From Gracilariopsis chorda (taxonomy: Eukaryota; Rhodophyta; Florideophyceae; Gracilariales; Gracilariaceae), in assembly GCA_003194525.1 (NCBI GenBank), contig NBIV01000036.1, forward strand, positions 124,001 to 188,000: a DNA stretch of 64,000 bases, given 5' to 3'. The position numbers were made by a program, and so were the translations under genes. The first letter of the stretch is position 1, and each line of letters starts with the position of its first letter. Under the pieces are notes generated by a model. It had not been told where the DNA came from. It worked only from the letters and a program-made list of their open reading frames with translations, and did not search any database. Below are positions 12,487 through 22,600 of the stretch, piece after piece.

Positions 12487-13272
12487 CTATGCGTCCGTCA
12501 TTGGCGCATCCGCTGCTGCTGGTTCAGCTTCTGCTGGCTGCTCCTCTTCGTCTGCATCGATCATGTCAAGATATGGCTTCACTTCGTCGTCCTCATAAAT
12601 AACGAAATTGGTACCCTTTCCAACGATCGCAACCGCTGTGTTTTCCAACGTGAGCTCTGTGTCTTTTGAAGAAGAAACAGTCTCGCGCAAGGCGAGTACG
12701 GCGTGCTTCGCCAGCTGGTCAACTGTGCACTCTGGGAATGAATCGAACGTTCTTTCAAGGTAGGTCTTCGCGCCCTGACTTCTGGAACCGATGGCCATTG
12801 CGTAATACTCATAATAGTTTCCGCTTGGGCAAGTCTGAAACAGATGAGGACCAGTCGCGTCATATCCAGCTAGAAGTAGACCGACACCGAACGGTCGCTT
12901 GCTAGCTCGCTGGGTGGAAACCTGGCATTTGTCGGCGACGGAGAGGGCGAGACGCGAGAGGGCCAGTGGCTGTTCGAACACGTATTTGTGGTTGAGACAT
13001 TCATTTCTCATGAACCTTGTAAGAACACGGGCATCCGCAGTAAGACCCGCAATGGCAACACCAACGTGGTCGTCAATTTCGGACAGTTTCTTCTGATGAG
13101 ACGCAAGTTCAGAGGCAGATCGCTTCAACGTGGCCAAGATGACATGCGTATTCGATCGCACGCCAACAACCGCAGAGCCTTGCTTGACAGCCTCCATGGC
13201 ATACTCCACTTGATGGAGGCGGCCTTGTGGACTGTAGGTGGTAATATCAGTGTCATACTGGTTGCGAAACAT
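12487..13272 (-). CDS. PSMA1: 20S proteasome subunit alpha, PSMA1 type
   Basis: A 261-aa intronless frame closely resembling the PSMA1/PAF subunit of the 20S core particle. The start MFRNQYDTDITTYSPQGR and the alpha-subunit signature YSPQGRLHQVEYAMEA (13-28) are intact, followed by AIAGLTADAR and RPFGVGLLLAGYD. Alpha subunits form the outer rings, gate substrate entry and carry no catalytic Thr; none is expected here. The C terminus (about 238-261) is an acidic Glu/Ala tail, as in other PSMA1 proteins. The start codon is set by the family N terminus. It is divergent from the FKBP gene, with 684 bp between their starts. Confidence 0.96.
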   Translation of the reverse strand: MFRNQYDTDITTYSPQGRLHQVEYAMEAVKQGSAVVGVRSNTHVILATLKRSASELASHQKKLSEIDDHVGVAIAGLTADARVLTRFMRNECLNHKYVFEQPLALSRLALSVADKCQVSTQRASKRPFGVGLLLAGYDATGPHLFQTCPSGNYYEYYAMAIGSRSQGAKTYLERTFDSFPECTVDQLAKHAVLALRETVSSSKDTELTLENTAVAIVGKGTNFVIYEDDEVKPYLDMIDADEEEQPAEAEPAAADAPMTDA

Positions 13273-13956
13273 GTTGAGAAAGAACGAGGCAAGATCGCAG
13301 GGGATCGCAACTCTTGGCTATCTGTTGGTATGGGCGACGATCTGTCAAAATTGAAGAGTTCTCGTGAATACTGAACGGTTCCCAAGAATGTTTTCCCGTG
13401 CGGATGGATAGAGCGCTCTTTGCTCTCCGTCAAATTTGTCAAGCGCTGATGATCTGAATCGCGACGATGCCTTTGGAATGACACAAAAAAGGACGCGCGC
13501 TCGAAGATTATTGCTCTGTTTAGAAGCGATTGCCCTGGAGGACGATGGATCAATGCCTGATGCTTCATCCACTGCAAACTGTTGGAATGCACTTTGGCCA
13601 AATCGACCGGATAGTGCTCCGAGAAATGCTGATCCATTGGTGAGACAATTTTCAGTTTGATCTGATTCTCGGTCACCTGATGTAGAATGGATCGCTTTGA
13701 GCTCGATGGTTTGACCTCATGACTTGGTTGGATACTCATCATCATCAGCGGTGATACACAGGACGGCCTCCGTGGCAGAACCCACCGTAGTTCCGCTTTG
13801 CAACGGAGAAGGGTAGTCCTTTTTCACTGCGGCATCTATATCAGCTCACTGCAATTCAAAGCTGGCGTAGCCCAGGACGCGGATATCGCATGCTCCCAGT
13901 GATCGGGCGCATTTTCAGCACTCACATTTCATTCGTACGGCGTATCGCAAAGAAAC
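13273..13956. promoter_or_regulatory. Shared divergent promoter region PSMA1/FKBP
   Basis: 684 bp separate two genes read away from each other, so both promoters must lie here (inference). Several overlapping frames occur on both strands, but none resembles a protein family. No clear TATA box was found. Confidence 0.45.
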
Positions 13957-14780
13957 ATGAATCAAAAGATCTGCGAGCCCTGCTCAAACAACTCCACTGA
14001 GCAATCGGAGGTCTCCGCGATGAGCCACAGTGCTACAGCGTTTTCATTTTCCGTCACAGCGAGAAGCAAGTCACGATATGTGCGTCGTTCTCAAATCTCA
14101 AATCGCCCTTTGATGAATGTAGCACCTAGCACAGACTCCTGCCAATCTACATCTCGCCGAGCATTATTGGCTCTAATTGCTTCGTGTGCTGCGCTACAGA
14201 TCCGTAGACCGGCTGAAAGTGTTCCAATCTACGATGCGATGAAGACAAAGCGCTACGTCGATTTAGGTCGTCCCCCTCCCGACAGGAAGCCGCCCACCTT
14301 TATCGATGGTCAACCAGTCTTTCCGATTGACACCCTCCAAGCCCAGGACCTAACAGTTGGTAAGGGCGACGCAGTAAAGAAAGGAACTTTAGTCGTGGCT
14401 AGGTGGGTCACCGTTCTCGACAATGGTTCGACGCTTGATGATAGTAATGAGGCTCACCCAGCCGTTTTTCGACCAGGCGCGCATCAGGTTCCACCGGGGG
14501 TGGAGGACGCCGTCATTGGTATGCGCGTTGGAGGTGTACGCCGTGTCTACGGCACAGCAGAACGAATTCTGACGTAAGTTTCTCATCTTAATTCCCAAGC
14601 GCTTCTGTTCTCCATTCTCACATCTCACTTGTACACTCCAAATCTCTTTTGGCAATACTTCTATTTTGTAGGAACGTCACGTTGGGGTATGACATAGGGG
14701 AGCGAAGTCTTGTACCGAATGCTTCTAATGTATACATTGACCTTTACGTCGATCAAGTGGACCCGTATGGGACACGGTGA
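13957..14780 (+). CDS. FKBP-type peptidyl-prolyl isomerase, probable thylakoid lumen
   Basis: Two exons, 13957-14573 and 14672-14780, joined across a 98-nt GTAAGT...TAG intron (14574-14671). The phase fits exactly and gives 241 aa. The C-terminal half (about 125-241) is an FKBP fold: ARWVTVLDNG, VFRPGAHQVPPGVEDAVIGM, GGVRRVYG, then from exon 2 NASNVYIDLYVDQVDP. The N-terminal 90 residues are Ser/Arg rich and contain a twin arginine at 67-68 followed by ALLALIASCAAL, which fits a bipartite plastid plus Tat lumen leader as in plant lumenal FKBPs. M22 is an alternative start and gives a more typical transit peptide. Such proteins assist folding or assembly of photosynthetic complexes; the substrate cannot be told. 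The 3' end converges on PELO, 86 bp apart. Confidence 0.88.
14574..14671 (+). other. Intron of the FKBP gene
   Basis: A 98-nt intron with donor GTAAGTTT and acceptor TTTTGTAG. Splicing splits an ACG Thr codon and restores the FKBP C terminus; without it the frame stops at once. Confidence 0.88.
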
Positions 14781-14866
14781 CATATCTATCTATAAATGCT
14801 GAACTTAGCAGGTAGCGTCCAAACTTCGTCAGCAGATGGGTGAAGATCGCATTCCCGTCGGACATT

Positions 14867-16018
14867 TCAAATGCCTTCAGAAGGGTCGATTTCGTCCAAG
14901 TCAGCAAGTGGAAATCTCAGGATCGCTGCAACTCCTGACATACCATCAAGTCGCTCTCCGGTAACATGCTGGGAAGAGAACTTTACGACAGTTGCACCAT
15001 TTTGTTCAACGCTTTCGACAAGAGCGACGTACTTCTTTCTAAGCTGTACATCAGCCGAACGGAAAAGCTTGTCAGTTACGAGCAGTTGATGAATCGCACC
15101 CATTTCTGCTGCGAACTTGACATGAGCAGGCCCGTACACTGCCCGATCAGGATCCTTGCGCATCATATCAATAAAATCGTCTAGCACCCGCACCTCAACC
15201 ACAGCCTTTGTATTGGCCAGACGCGACTGTAGTTCTGGACGTGACAGCACTTCTTGGAAGGCATGCTTGTGTCCAGATGACGAGTGACAAAGAACGATTT
15301 TTGACTTGTTGTTCATGAACTCTCGGAGGTCCTGACGAGATGCCTGCAGTTGTGCATGTTTGAAAAACTCGTCTTTTACGAATCCTGGCGATGCAATCAA
15401 CAGAACTTTGAGACGAGATAGTTCCAGGGATTGCAAAAGTGCTCTGAAAACTTCGTCGAAGAACTTCTTCATGGCACTGTCTCTGTTATACAGAGCGTTC
15501 TTTCCTTTTCGGGGTATGGCCGTTTGAATCCTTGCTCGAGTAAGGGTCAGTGATCTAGACACCAAGAGTACGTAGGCCAATCCTTCTTCCATAATAACAG
15601 CGCCAAGATCAGCATCTGTGTGAGGATCGAGCGCTGTGTCAAGGTGCTGTAAATGTACAGCATCCCATGACTCTTTTGTAAGCGTAAAAGCAAAATGAGG
15701 TTCGAGCTCAAGTGTGTGGTGTGAACCAGTACTTACATGCTTACTTTCCGAGATGACGCGGCCTGCCACTCGTATCTGGGATACCGAAACATCAAAGTCG
15801 AATGATATGATTGAAACTGTTAAAGTAAGTTTCATCCGTTGCGCAGATACGCTACCTGTCGCGGTTTCTGATTGTATTTTCCGATAAGTGGAACACCGCA
15901 GATGATCTCCCACGCACAGAAGATTAAATATGTGCCACATGTCTTCCGCGTCCGCAGCTTCTAGTTTGACGCTTCCCGCGCCCGTTTTCGGATCGATATT
16001 CCTCGAGTACTGACGCAT
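14867..16018 (-). CDS. PELO: Pelota/Dom34 ribosome rescue factor
   Basis: 383 aa counted from the ATG at 16018. The frame is open a little further upstream but without an ATG, and the family N terminus starts here. Pelota with Hbs1 enters stalled ribosomes and splits them for no-go decay (family knowledge). The N-terminal Sm-like domain holds AEDMWHIFNLLCVGD and the STYRKIQ stretch. The central domain holds LLIASPGFVKDEFF and a HSSSGHKHAFQEVL stretch. The C-terminal eRF1_3 domain holds VYGPAHVKFAAEMGAI and a tail rich in Asp and Glu. No GGQ motif is present, as expected for Pelota and unlike eRF1. The length equals the usual 385 aa. Confidence 0.95.
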   Translation of the reverse strand: MRQYSRNIDPKTGAGSVKLEAADAEDMWHIFNLLCVGDHLRCSTYRKIQSETATGSVSAQRMKLTLTVSIISFDFDVSVSQIRVAGRVISESKHVSTGSHHTLELEPHFAFTLTKESWDAVHLQHLDTALDPHTDADLGAVIMEEGLAYVLLVSRSLTLTRARIQTAIPRKGKNALYNRDSAMKKFFDEVFRALLQSLELSRLKVLLIASPGFVKDEFFKHAQLQASRQDLREFMNNKSKIVLCHSSSGHKHAFQEVLSRPELQSRLANTKAVVEVRVLDDFIDMMRKDPDRAVYGPAHVKFAAEMGAIHQLLVTDKLFRSADVQLRKKYVALVESVEQNGATVVKFSSQHVTGERLDGMSGVAAILRFPLADLDEIDPSEGI

Positions 16019-16642
16019 TTTCTGGAGAACCTTTTCAGACAAAAAGCAGACTGTCGAACAATACTCGATATTCTCGTACTTCTTTCAAGGATAAGCCCAC
16101 GGAAAAATATGCTGCTGACTTGAGATGGGTAGGTTCGATTAGGCAAGGGCGATGCAAAAGTCGTGGTTTCCAGTTCCGTATTGAACGATTGCTGTTGACA
16201 TTGTTGATGCTGTTACACAAGCCAGCAACACACAGAAACTGCGAGCGTAACTCAAGGCGTGGCAAAGAAAAAAAGACGTCCCTAAGAATGCCAAAGAGTC
16301 ACGAACATGCGGCGTCGCAACAGAACACCTTGCACATCGGCAAATTGTGCCCGTGTTTGCTAAGAAAGGAAGGTTGAAAGAGCGAGAAGCTATGAAGGTA
16401 CCAAAGAAGTCCATCTTGAGCTGCTTGAGTCGAACAAGGCTTATACGCCCTTTGGAGCTTACCCACCCGTTCGTGTACGTGTACCGTTGTACCAACCCAG
16501 TCAGTGAAAATGCGATTTTCATTCTACAAGTGGGGCAGTATGATAAATTTTGAAGTTGTCCGCCTTTCTGTTTCCCTCCAAAACCCCTTCTTCACTGTAC
16601 CCGTAGGTCAGCGTTTCCCGCTCTCATCGTCGTTGCGACATC
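16019..16642. other. Upstream region between PELO and the next gene
   Basis: About 620 bp between divergent starts. Short frames on both strands show no family likeness. It presumably holds both promoters. A pyrimidine-rich patch precedes the ATG at 16643. Confidence 0.35.
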
Positions 16643-16754
16643 ATGTCGGCATCAACTCGACCTCAAGATCGCGACAAGTCCTCCACCGTGCCTATTCCAC
16701 CCGATGCCATATTAACCGACCCTCTGACCCCCCTCCACGTCCTCTTCAACAGTA

Positions 16755-17522
16755 ATGGAATCTTGGGGAAGGGTTTCAGCAGACCCCTTCCCGACCGGAA
16801 GCCTATATGGTTCCTCTTGTTTTGCTTGTGGCTTGTCCCATCCTCGTCGCCCGAGCCTCAAGGTCACTCTTACACCAACACAGATCCGCAATCGTTCCTC
16901 AGTTGTCACAGGAGATGTTTCCAACCCTTTTCTCCGTCTTGATTGTACCCAAAATCAGACAATATTGTTGTGTACTTTTTGCCGTGACAGCCAACTAGAC
17001 TGGCAAGTGGTGTGCAATCCGCGAAAGTATGGCAAATTCAAGTCAGACAGTGCCCTCAAAAGCTGGAACACAAGGTGTCAAGGTACGAAAATGTCGATAC
17101 CCCAACGAAAATGCTCAATATATTCAATTTTACTGCGCAAGATGGATTCTTTCGCGCTTGCACGGTCACAACGTAACCCGAGTAGAGACCTGACATTGTT
17201 AAACCTGCTTTCGACGGATGATTCATCTGTAAAGGATTGTTTCATCTCGGAGTTTTCAAGGCTCTCAGGTTCCGATCATGAATCTGCACGATACTTGCTA
17301 AAAGATCCCTGTGAAGTATTTCTGTGCTATCTGCACCTTAATGCCAGTAGATATGCACAAAAGGCAGCTATGAGAAAGTTTAATGAGTTAAATAGCGTAT
17401 TCGATGCGTGTGGGTTTCGAAAACGAGGACTTTCGAGCCCAGACTACATGTCCGAATCACGATTTTGGAAAATTCCGTTTGTTGACGTTCAGAGTCCCCG
17501 TACCTTGGAAATGTTCTCCTAA
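16755..17522 (+). CDS. Uncharacterised Cys-containing protein
   Basis: A 255-aa frame I do not recognise. It has a CFACG pair near residue 22 and a second LCTFCRDSQLDWQVVC stretch near 72-87, which together could bind zinc. Near 160-200 there is a short helical part, EFSRLSGSDHESARYLL, that faintly recalls a UBA-type helix bundle; this is a guess. An ATG at 16643 opens another frame reading MSASTRPQDRDKSSTVPIPP, which looks like a plausible protein start and overlaps this one. The true N terminus may lie there, linked by an unresolved splice. Codon use looks coding. The gene converges on the PCIF1-like gene. Confidence 0.4.
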   Translation: MESWGRVSADPFPTGSLYGSSCFACGLSHPRRPSLKVTLTPTQIRNRSSVVTGDVSNPFLRLDCTQNQTILLCTFCRDSQLDWQVVCNPRKYGKFKSDSALKSWNTRCQGTKMSIPQRKCSIYSILLRKMDSFALARSQRNPSRDLTLLNLLSTDDSSVKDCFISEFSRLSGSDHESARYLLKDPCEVFLCYLHLNASRYAQKAAMRKFNELNSVFDACGFRKRGLSSPDYMSESRFWKIPFVDVQSPRTLEMFS

Positions 17523-17850
17523 CTGGAAGATGCGGTCACCTATCACTCTCACGGAAGATTACATGCTGCGGATGTAATGGGTAAATTCTGCTGCAGGAGT
17601 TGTCACTACATTTTAATGGAATGGAAGCAAGGGGTGCGCCCCGCCATTTCACTTCAAATTCTGTAGTCACACACCGATCTTTTTGTTCTCAGGTGTATGC
17701 TTTTTTCACTTTCCAATCCAGCACAGGCGAACAGGTCACCCTGCTAAATGGAACGCTACCTGCAGCTATGTCAGGTGTTTCCATGAGGATGAGGGATAGA
17801 TGCATTCGGTCGCACCTAGGAGGTGAGGATGGCGTGCGTATGCTTCGTTT

Positions 17851-18795
17851 TCAAGATGTTTTCCGCAGCAGAAAAGTAGTTATTTCGCAGAGTCGTGATA
17901 CGACAGATGTCCAGCAGAATATTGATGGCCGCACGTTCGAAAAGAGAATTGAGCCGGTTCTTGCAGGCTTGAGGTGGTCTCGAGAGAGCAGTACCTGTTG
18001 GTTCATGAAAGGGAAAGAACCAGGGGGAGATGTAACTAGAAGTTCACCCTCTGATGTCAATGTATTGACATGTGTGAGGACGTTGTACCGATTGCCCAGA
18101 GGAAGCAACACGACGCGACAGTAAGGCTCAGAGCGATGCACACCTTCCTCAAAGCGATGCAATATGGACGTTATCAAGTTCTTATCAAATGGAGGGTTAC
18201 CCGCAGCACCTTCAACTGTACATTCCTTATCCTCCCACGTTCCACATGGACCAAAATCATAGTCTCTTTCGTCCTTGCTGCAGTAAGACCGCATTATCCC
18301 ACTCTCATTAAAACAATCAGCAAACAGCTCCGTTTTTACATCGCATGTAAACAGCCAAAGCTTGTACAGACTCGGAACGGTTATCCAGGTGGTAACAATA
18401 TCGTTTCTTGCGTTTTTTCGAATGAGAGCATCCACCAACGCGGTCAAAAACGAAGCACAACCCTTTCCAGGCATCACACAGTGTACACTTTCGTTGAGAA
18501 GCGAGACGCCCTCTTTTTCCAAGATGGCGTATGAATCAGGGTGGCACTGCTTGGAGCTCTCGCAAAACCTCTTCCACAATCGCTTAGACAAATCTTACGA
18601 CAGCAAGTACGTTCTTGTCTCAGATTCATCACAGACAGGTATGACTAATCGGTAGTAGCTGTACTCACCCCTCTGTCCACGAATAGATTGCCATACAATA
18701 GAAAGCGAAACGAAGCTACGGAAAAGCGCATCCATGTGCCCCAAGAGCACGGTTTTTGACCTTCTGGTTTCAATATTTGCAGTGAATAGCCACAC
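17851..18795 (-). CDS. PCIF1/CAPAM-type NPPF methyltransferase, 5' end unresolved
   Basis: The 3' exon (17851-18593) carries NPPF at 18187-18198, the catalytic motif of N6-adenine methyltransferases, in a context like the PCIF1 WW-domain family: an aromatic Asp-Phe-Gly block before it, then GNPPFDKNLITSILHRFE, CRVVLLPL and a closing ARTGSILFSN. PCIF1 (CAPAM) methylates cap-adjacent m6Am in mRNA and binds the phosphorylated RNA polymerase II tail. A 75-nt intron (18594-18668; donor GTGAGTAC, acceptor TAAG) joins in phase to an upstream exon reading FVWLFTANIETRRS and onward. That exon has no convincing start within its open frame, so at least one more 5' exon is likely. No WW domain was seen. 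The NPPF identification is strong; the exact substrate is inferred. Confidence 0.72.
18594..18668 (-). other. Intron of the PCIF1-like gene
   Basis: 75 nt, GTGAGTAC at the 5' end and AG at the 3' end on the minus strand. It splits an Asp codon and keeps both exons in phase. A stop codon inside the intron rules out read-through. Confidence 0.65.
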
Positions 18796-19429
18796 GAAGC
18801 GCGCTCCACCCAGTTGAATGGGTCAAAAAGGATGTTAGGCAGGAAGAGTAGAAACAATTTCGGAGCTTTGGAGCAGAATCGTAGATTGGGCGAAGAGTGT
18901 CTGTGCAGGCTATGGGGTTGTTGATGGGCCGGAAAAACGCAATACCTGCACAAACGTCGCAGGAAGAGATGGAAAAAAGAGGTACATAACTTTGTGAGAG
19001 CCATGGACTGATTCATTCGAACTCGAACGAACCTGCAAAACATTGGCTGAGAGCGGAAAAACGAGAATTCTTTTCGCAGTTAGCCGTTTTCTTCCTCAAG
19101 CCGAAAGTGGCAAGACGAGCTCAGCTGACATCCCGTTAGACGGAAAGTGCCTTAGCTCCTCGACACATGAATAACAGTTATTTTTTCGAATGCCCTTTTT
19201 TTGCACACTGTGCATGGTTTTGCACGTAATTAAAAGAAAACAGGCGGTTGGTCACCGACTGAACCGTGCACTGCAAAACACCCCACTAATAGCTCTGTTT
19301 TGAATATTTTAATCCTTTGGCTCCCAGAAATTCTTAGCGGATATATAAAGCAAAAGTGACTGGTCAATGTAATGCCTTCAAGGACAGATCTCGTATTCAT
19401 TAAAATAGGCTATCCGTCATACGATTGTG
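18796..19429. other. Spacer between the PCIF1-like gene and copia element 3
   Basis: May hold further 5' exons of the PCIF1-like gene (18796 to about 19043) but none could be fixed. 19100-19429 is AT-richer and holds no recognised feature. The last 19 bp resemble the sequence just after the element's 3' LTR. Confidence 0.35.
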
Positions 19430-19679
19430 TGTGACACATACACGTGTACACTGTCATGCCAAGCCGCCACCCCGGCCCCTCCCGCGCTCCTCCCGGCGCG
19501 GAGGTGCAAGGGAGGTTTTTGAGGAGCGCAACCTAAAACGAATAAAAAAGCGCCAGCACGACGCTAGCGTGGTAAGCGGAAAGCCGAAGGAATACGGCGG
19601 AATTACGTCCCTCTCGGTCCCCCGCGTTTTCGCCTCTGACAATCCAACCCTTCAAACCCAGCGATGTCTCAGCCTTCCA
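19430..19679 (+). repeat. 5' LTR of copia element 3
   Basis: 250 bp from TGTGACACAT to AGCCTTCCA. It matches 26458-26705 over its whole length with many substitutions. The apparent gag start codon (19664) lies inside its last 16 bases. Confidence 0.9.
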
Positions 19680-22600
19680 CAGTTATGGGCCCAGGCCCAA
19701 CGCTCTCTAAACCACTTGCACCGACTGATCCGTTGATGTTTAAACCAGAAGGCGATCTACAAGAATATCGTCACAATATGACTCGCTGGGTGGAAACAAT
19801 TCAAGCTGCAGCTGAAACCAGCACGGATCGCTACATTTGCACGTCATTTGTACGACAGTGGACTACCCCGAGAACAAAAATCTATCGTGGATGAAGCACA
19901 GGCCAAAAAAATTATCGACCACAAGCAAAACGATCAAATTGAAGGAATTAGGCAGATTGTACAGCTTATCGCAATTGACCCACCTATTGCAGTTGTTACT
20001 AGGCTGATATTGTCCATCATTCAGGTCACTCAATGTAAGTGTCGTCGTAATGAGGATCTTAGCGTCTTTGTTTCAGATCATCTGATGTATGTTGGTCTTT
20101 CGAAGTCCGCCCAAGTTAGCGAAGTCTTGGTAATCACCCTGCTGTACAAAGCCATGCTTAGCAAGGATACCATGACAATCGAAAAGCTTCAGCTTATCTC
20201 CTTAGCAGAAGCACGTCAGAGGTCTGAAAGTGAATCCGAATTATCCATGTCCAAATCTTCTCACGAATCACTTCTGACGTGTATCCAGGAGATCACTGAA
20301 TCTTATGAGAACGACGATGCCACACCACAGCCCTCCGAAAACGCTAATGCCGTTTGTGGCAAGGCCACTGATTTGGTTAACGGTGCTCGTCAACTCATAG
20401 ACCGCACCTCCGAACTGTTCAACTACATAACGGAGATGAAGAACCAGCAGTAAATCACTGGTGACATGTTTTTTACCGGCGAACGCTGCAAGCTCAACCT
20501 TGATGATGCATTCAAGGTAAAAAGGAATCTCACCTTCACTCCCAAGAAGTCCGAAAAGGCCTACACCAAGGCCGACATGGAGAACATGGTCGGACAATGG
20601 GTTCAACAAGCTCTTGCAGCCTTTCAGAAGCGAAACGAGCCCAACCGTAACTCTCGCTCTGCGAAAATGCCTCGCAACAGCGGCATTAACAATGGCAGAC
20701 TGCCTTCTAATCAAGGCTTCTTGGGCAAGAGAAACCGACTGCAGCCCGAATTCTGCTACGACTGTGGTGACCCAGGGCATTGTCGTGGAGATTCCAAGTG
20801 CAAGCACCCTAGCTTCCTGACCAAGGAGATCAGAAGCGAAGCAGAACCATGAAGCAATCCCAAGGATACTAAGATGGACAGAAGCAACCGGGCTTTTCGA
20901 CAGGGCTGCAACCCCTCACAACGCAGTCATCTCTAACTGCCGGGGAAGGAGCCTATTCAGATTTTCTCCCATTCTCCAAAGATCCAATTCTGGTCGTCGA
21001 TCGCGGCTGTCCAAAAAGTGTTGGAGGGCTTGAAGCTATAGCCCACCTTTGCGTTTCGTTAGTGGTTGAGCTCGTCCTTCAACAATTCGATTCCCAGCCC
21101 TTCCTCCATGGCTTTGGAGAGAACTGCGCTGACGCAAGGCCCACCTTCGCCAGGTGGATCTTTCGTGGTCAAGACGAGAACGACGTTTCATTCTCTATTC
21201 GCTTCTACGTCGCAGAAGGCACTTGTCCCATTCTTCTTGGACTAGACGTTCTGTCTCATTTCGAAATACTTGGGAACCTAAATTGGATCCAGGTCCCTAT
21301 CGATGTCCTCTCTAATGAGAGCCCTGTCATCCTGCCGACGTATTACAACGGAACAGACCTGTCGAAGCGCAAAAATTTGCTGCGAGTACCATCCAGCAAC
21401 GCTTCAGTCAAGTAGCTCGTATCCCGTACAAAGACCGCTTCGTCTCCGCGAAAGCTCATCGAAAATGAACAACGTTTCGCTAAGCGTTTCCACCTGTACA
21501 CCCACTTCCCTCCGAAGGACATGAAGAGAATCCATAACAGGGCCGATGTGCTTACCAGGACCCTCGAGTCTCTATTGTCCGACTCGTTCTCATCATGTCA
21601 AAAATGTGCCTCGACGGGAAGGCTGCTTGCCTCTCGAAAGGTATCTTTTGTTCGACTTTTGACGGCTTTAAACAGGCACGTACAAGTAGAATTCATGTTT
21701 ATCGCCGAATTAGGGAACCTTCCCATCCTCTACATGAAGGATGCCGCTACGGGCTTCTCCGCGACAGCTCTATTGCTCTCGAAGACGATGAAGGAAGCTT
21801 CTAGGAACTTCGTCGTGCACTGGATATCGGTCAACGACCCCCCAGCAGAGATCTCCGGGGATCCCAAGTTCTCCACAGATGACTTCGTCACCATGTGTGC
21901 GTCTCACTCCAACAAGTACTCTGCAAGGCCAGCGCGCCGTCACAACAAAACGGGAGTAGCCGAATCTTCTCACGAGGTGATTCGATACCTCGCCCAGCGG
22001 CTTCTTAAGGACCGCAAGTTCGATTCGTTTAACAGCTTTCCGGTGCATTCTGACCAGGAGATCTTGGCTCGCGCCGTTTTCTTGAAAAATACGATGCTTG
22101 GCTCCAAACTCCTCTCCTGCCTTGAGCTGGCTCGGGGATACCGTCCAGCTCTCTCGGACATTGATCAAAGCCCCGTCAGCAAGGAGCTATTAGACGCATA
22201 TCACGAGAAGACCGCCCGCCACGCTCTTCACACCTTCCTGCGTTCTAAGGATGTCAAAAGTCTGGACCGGACGTTGCTATCTCCTGGAACAGCCATGTAC
22301 GTCTTCAAGAAAGGAGCGAAACGAGGCCAGTGGTACTCCGGATTCGTGAAGGAGGTGCACCTTCACTATGCAATTGTGTCTACTACGAAAAAGCGTAAAG
22401 GCTTCAGCCATACTGTTGCATATGAAGACCTCCGCCTCAAGCCACGATCCAACCCCCTCCGTGACATTGAAGAAATAGAACTTGGCTGGCATGAGTTCCC
22501 CAAAGAGGAACGGGAGCAACCTCCGCCCGAGTCTCCAACTTCACCTGCTCCAAACGACACTTCAACCAATGACCTCCTTGAAGTAACGGAGGAGCCACCG

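Noticed and set aside
13125-13745. 206-codon minus-strand frame upstream of PSMA1
   Set aside because: It overlaps the conserved PSMA1 start in another frame and has no family likeness.
17600-18124. 174-codon plus-strand frame
   Set aside because: It is antisense to the conserved NPPF exon, which explains its length.
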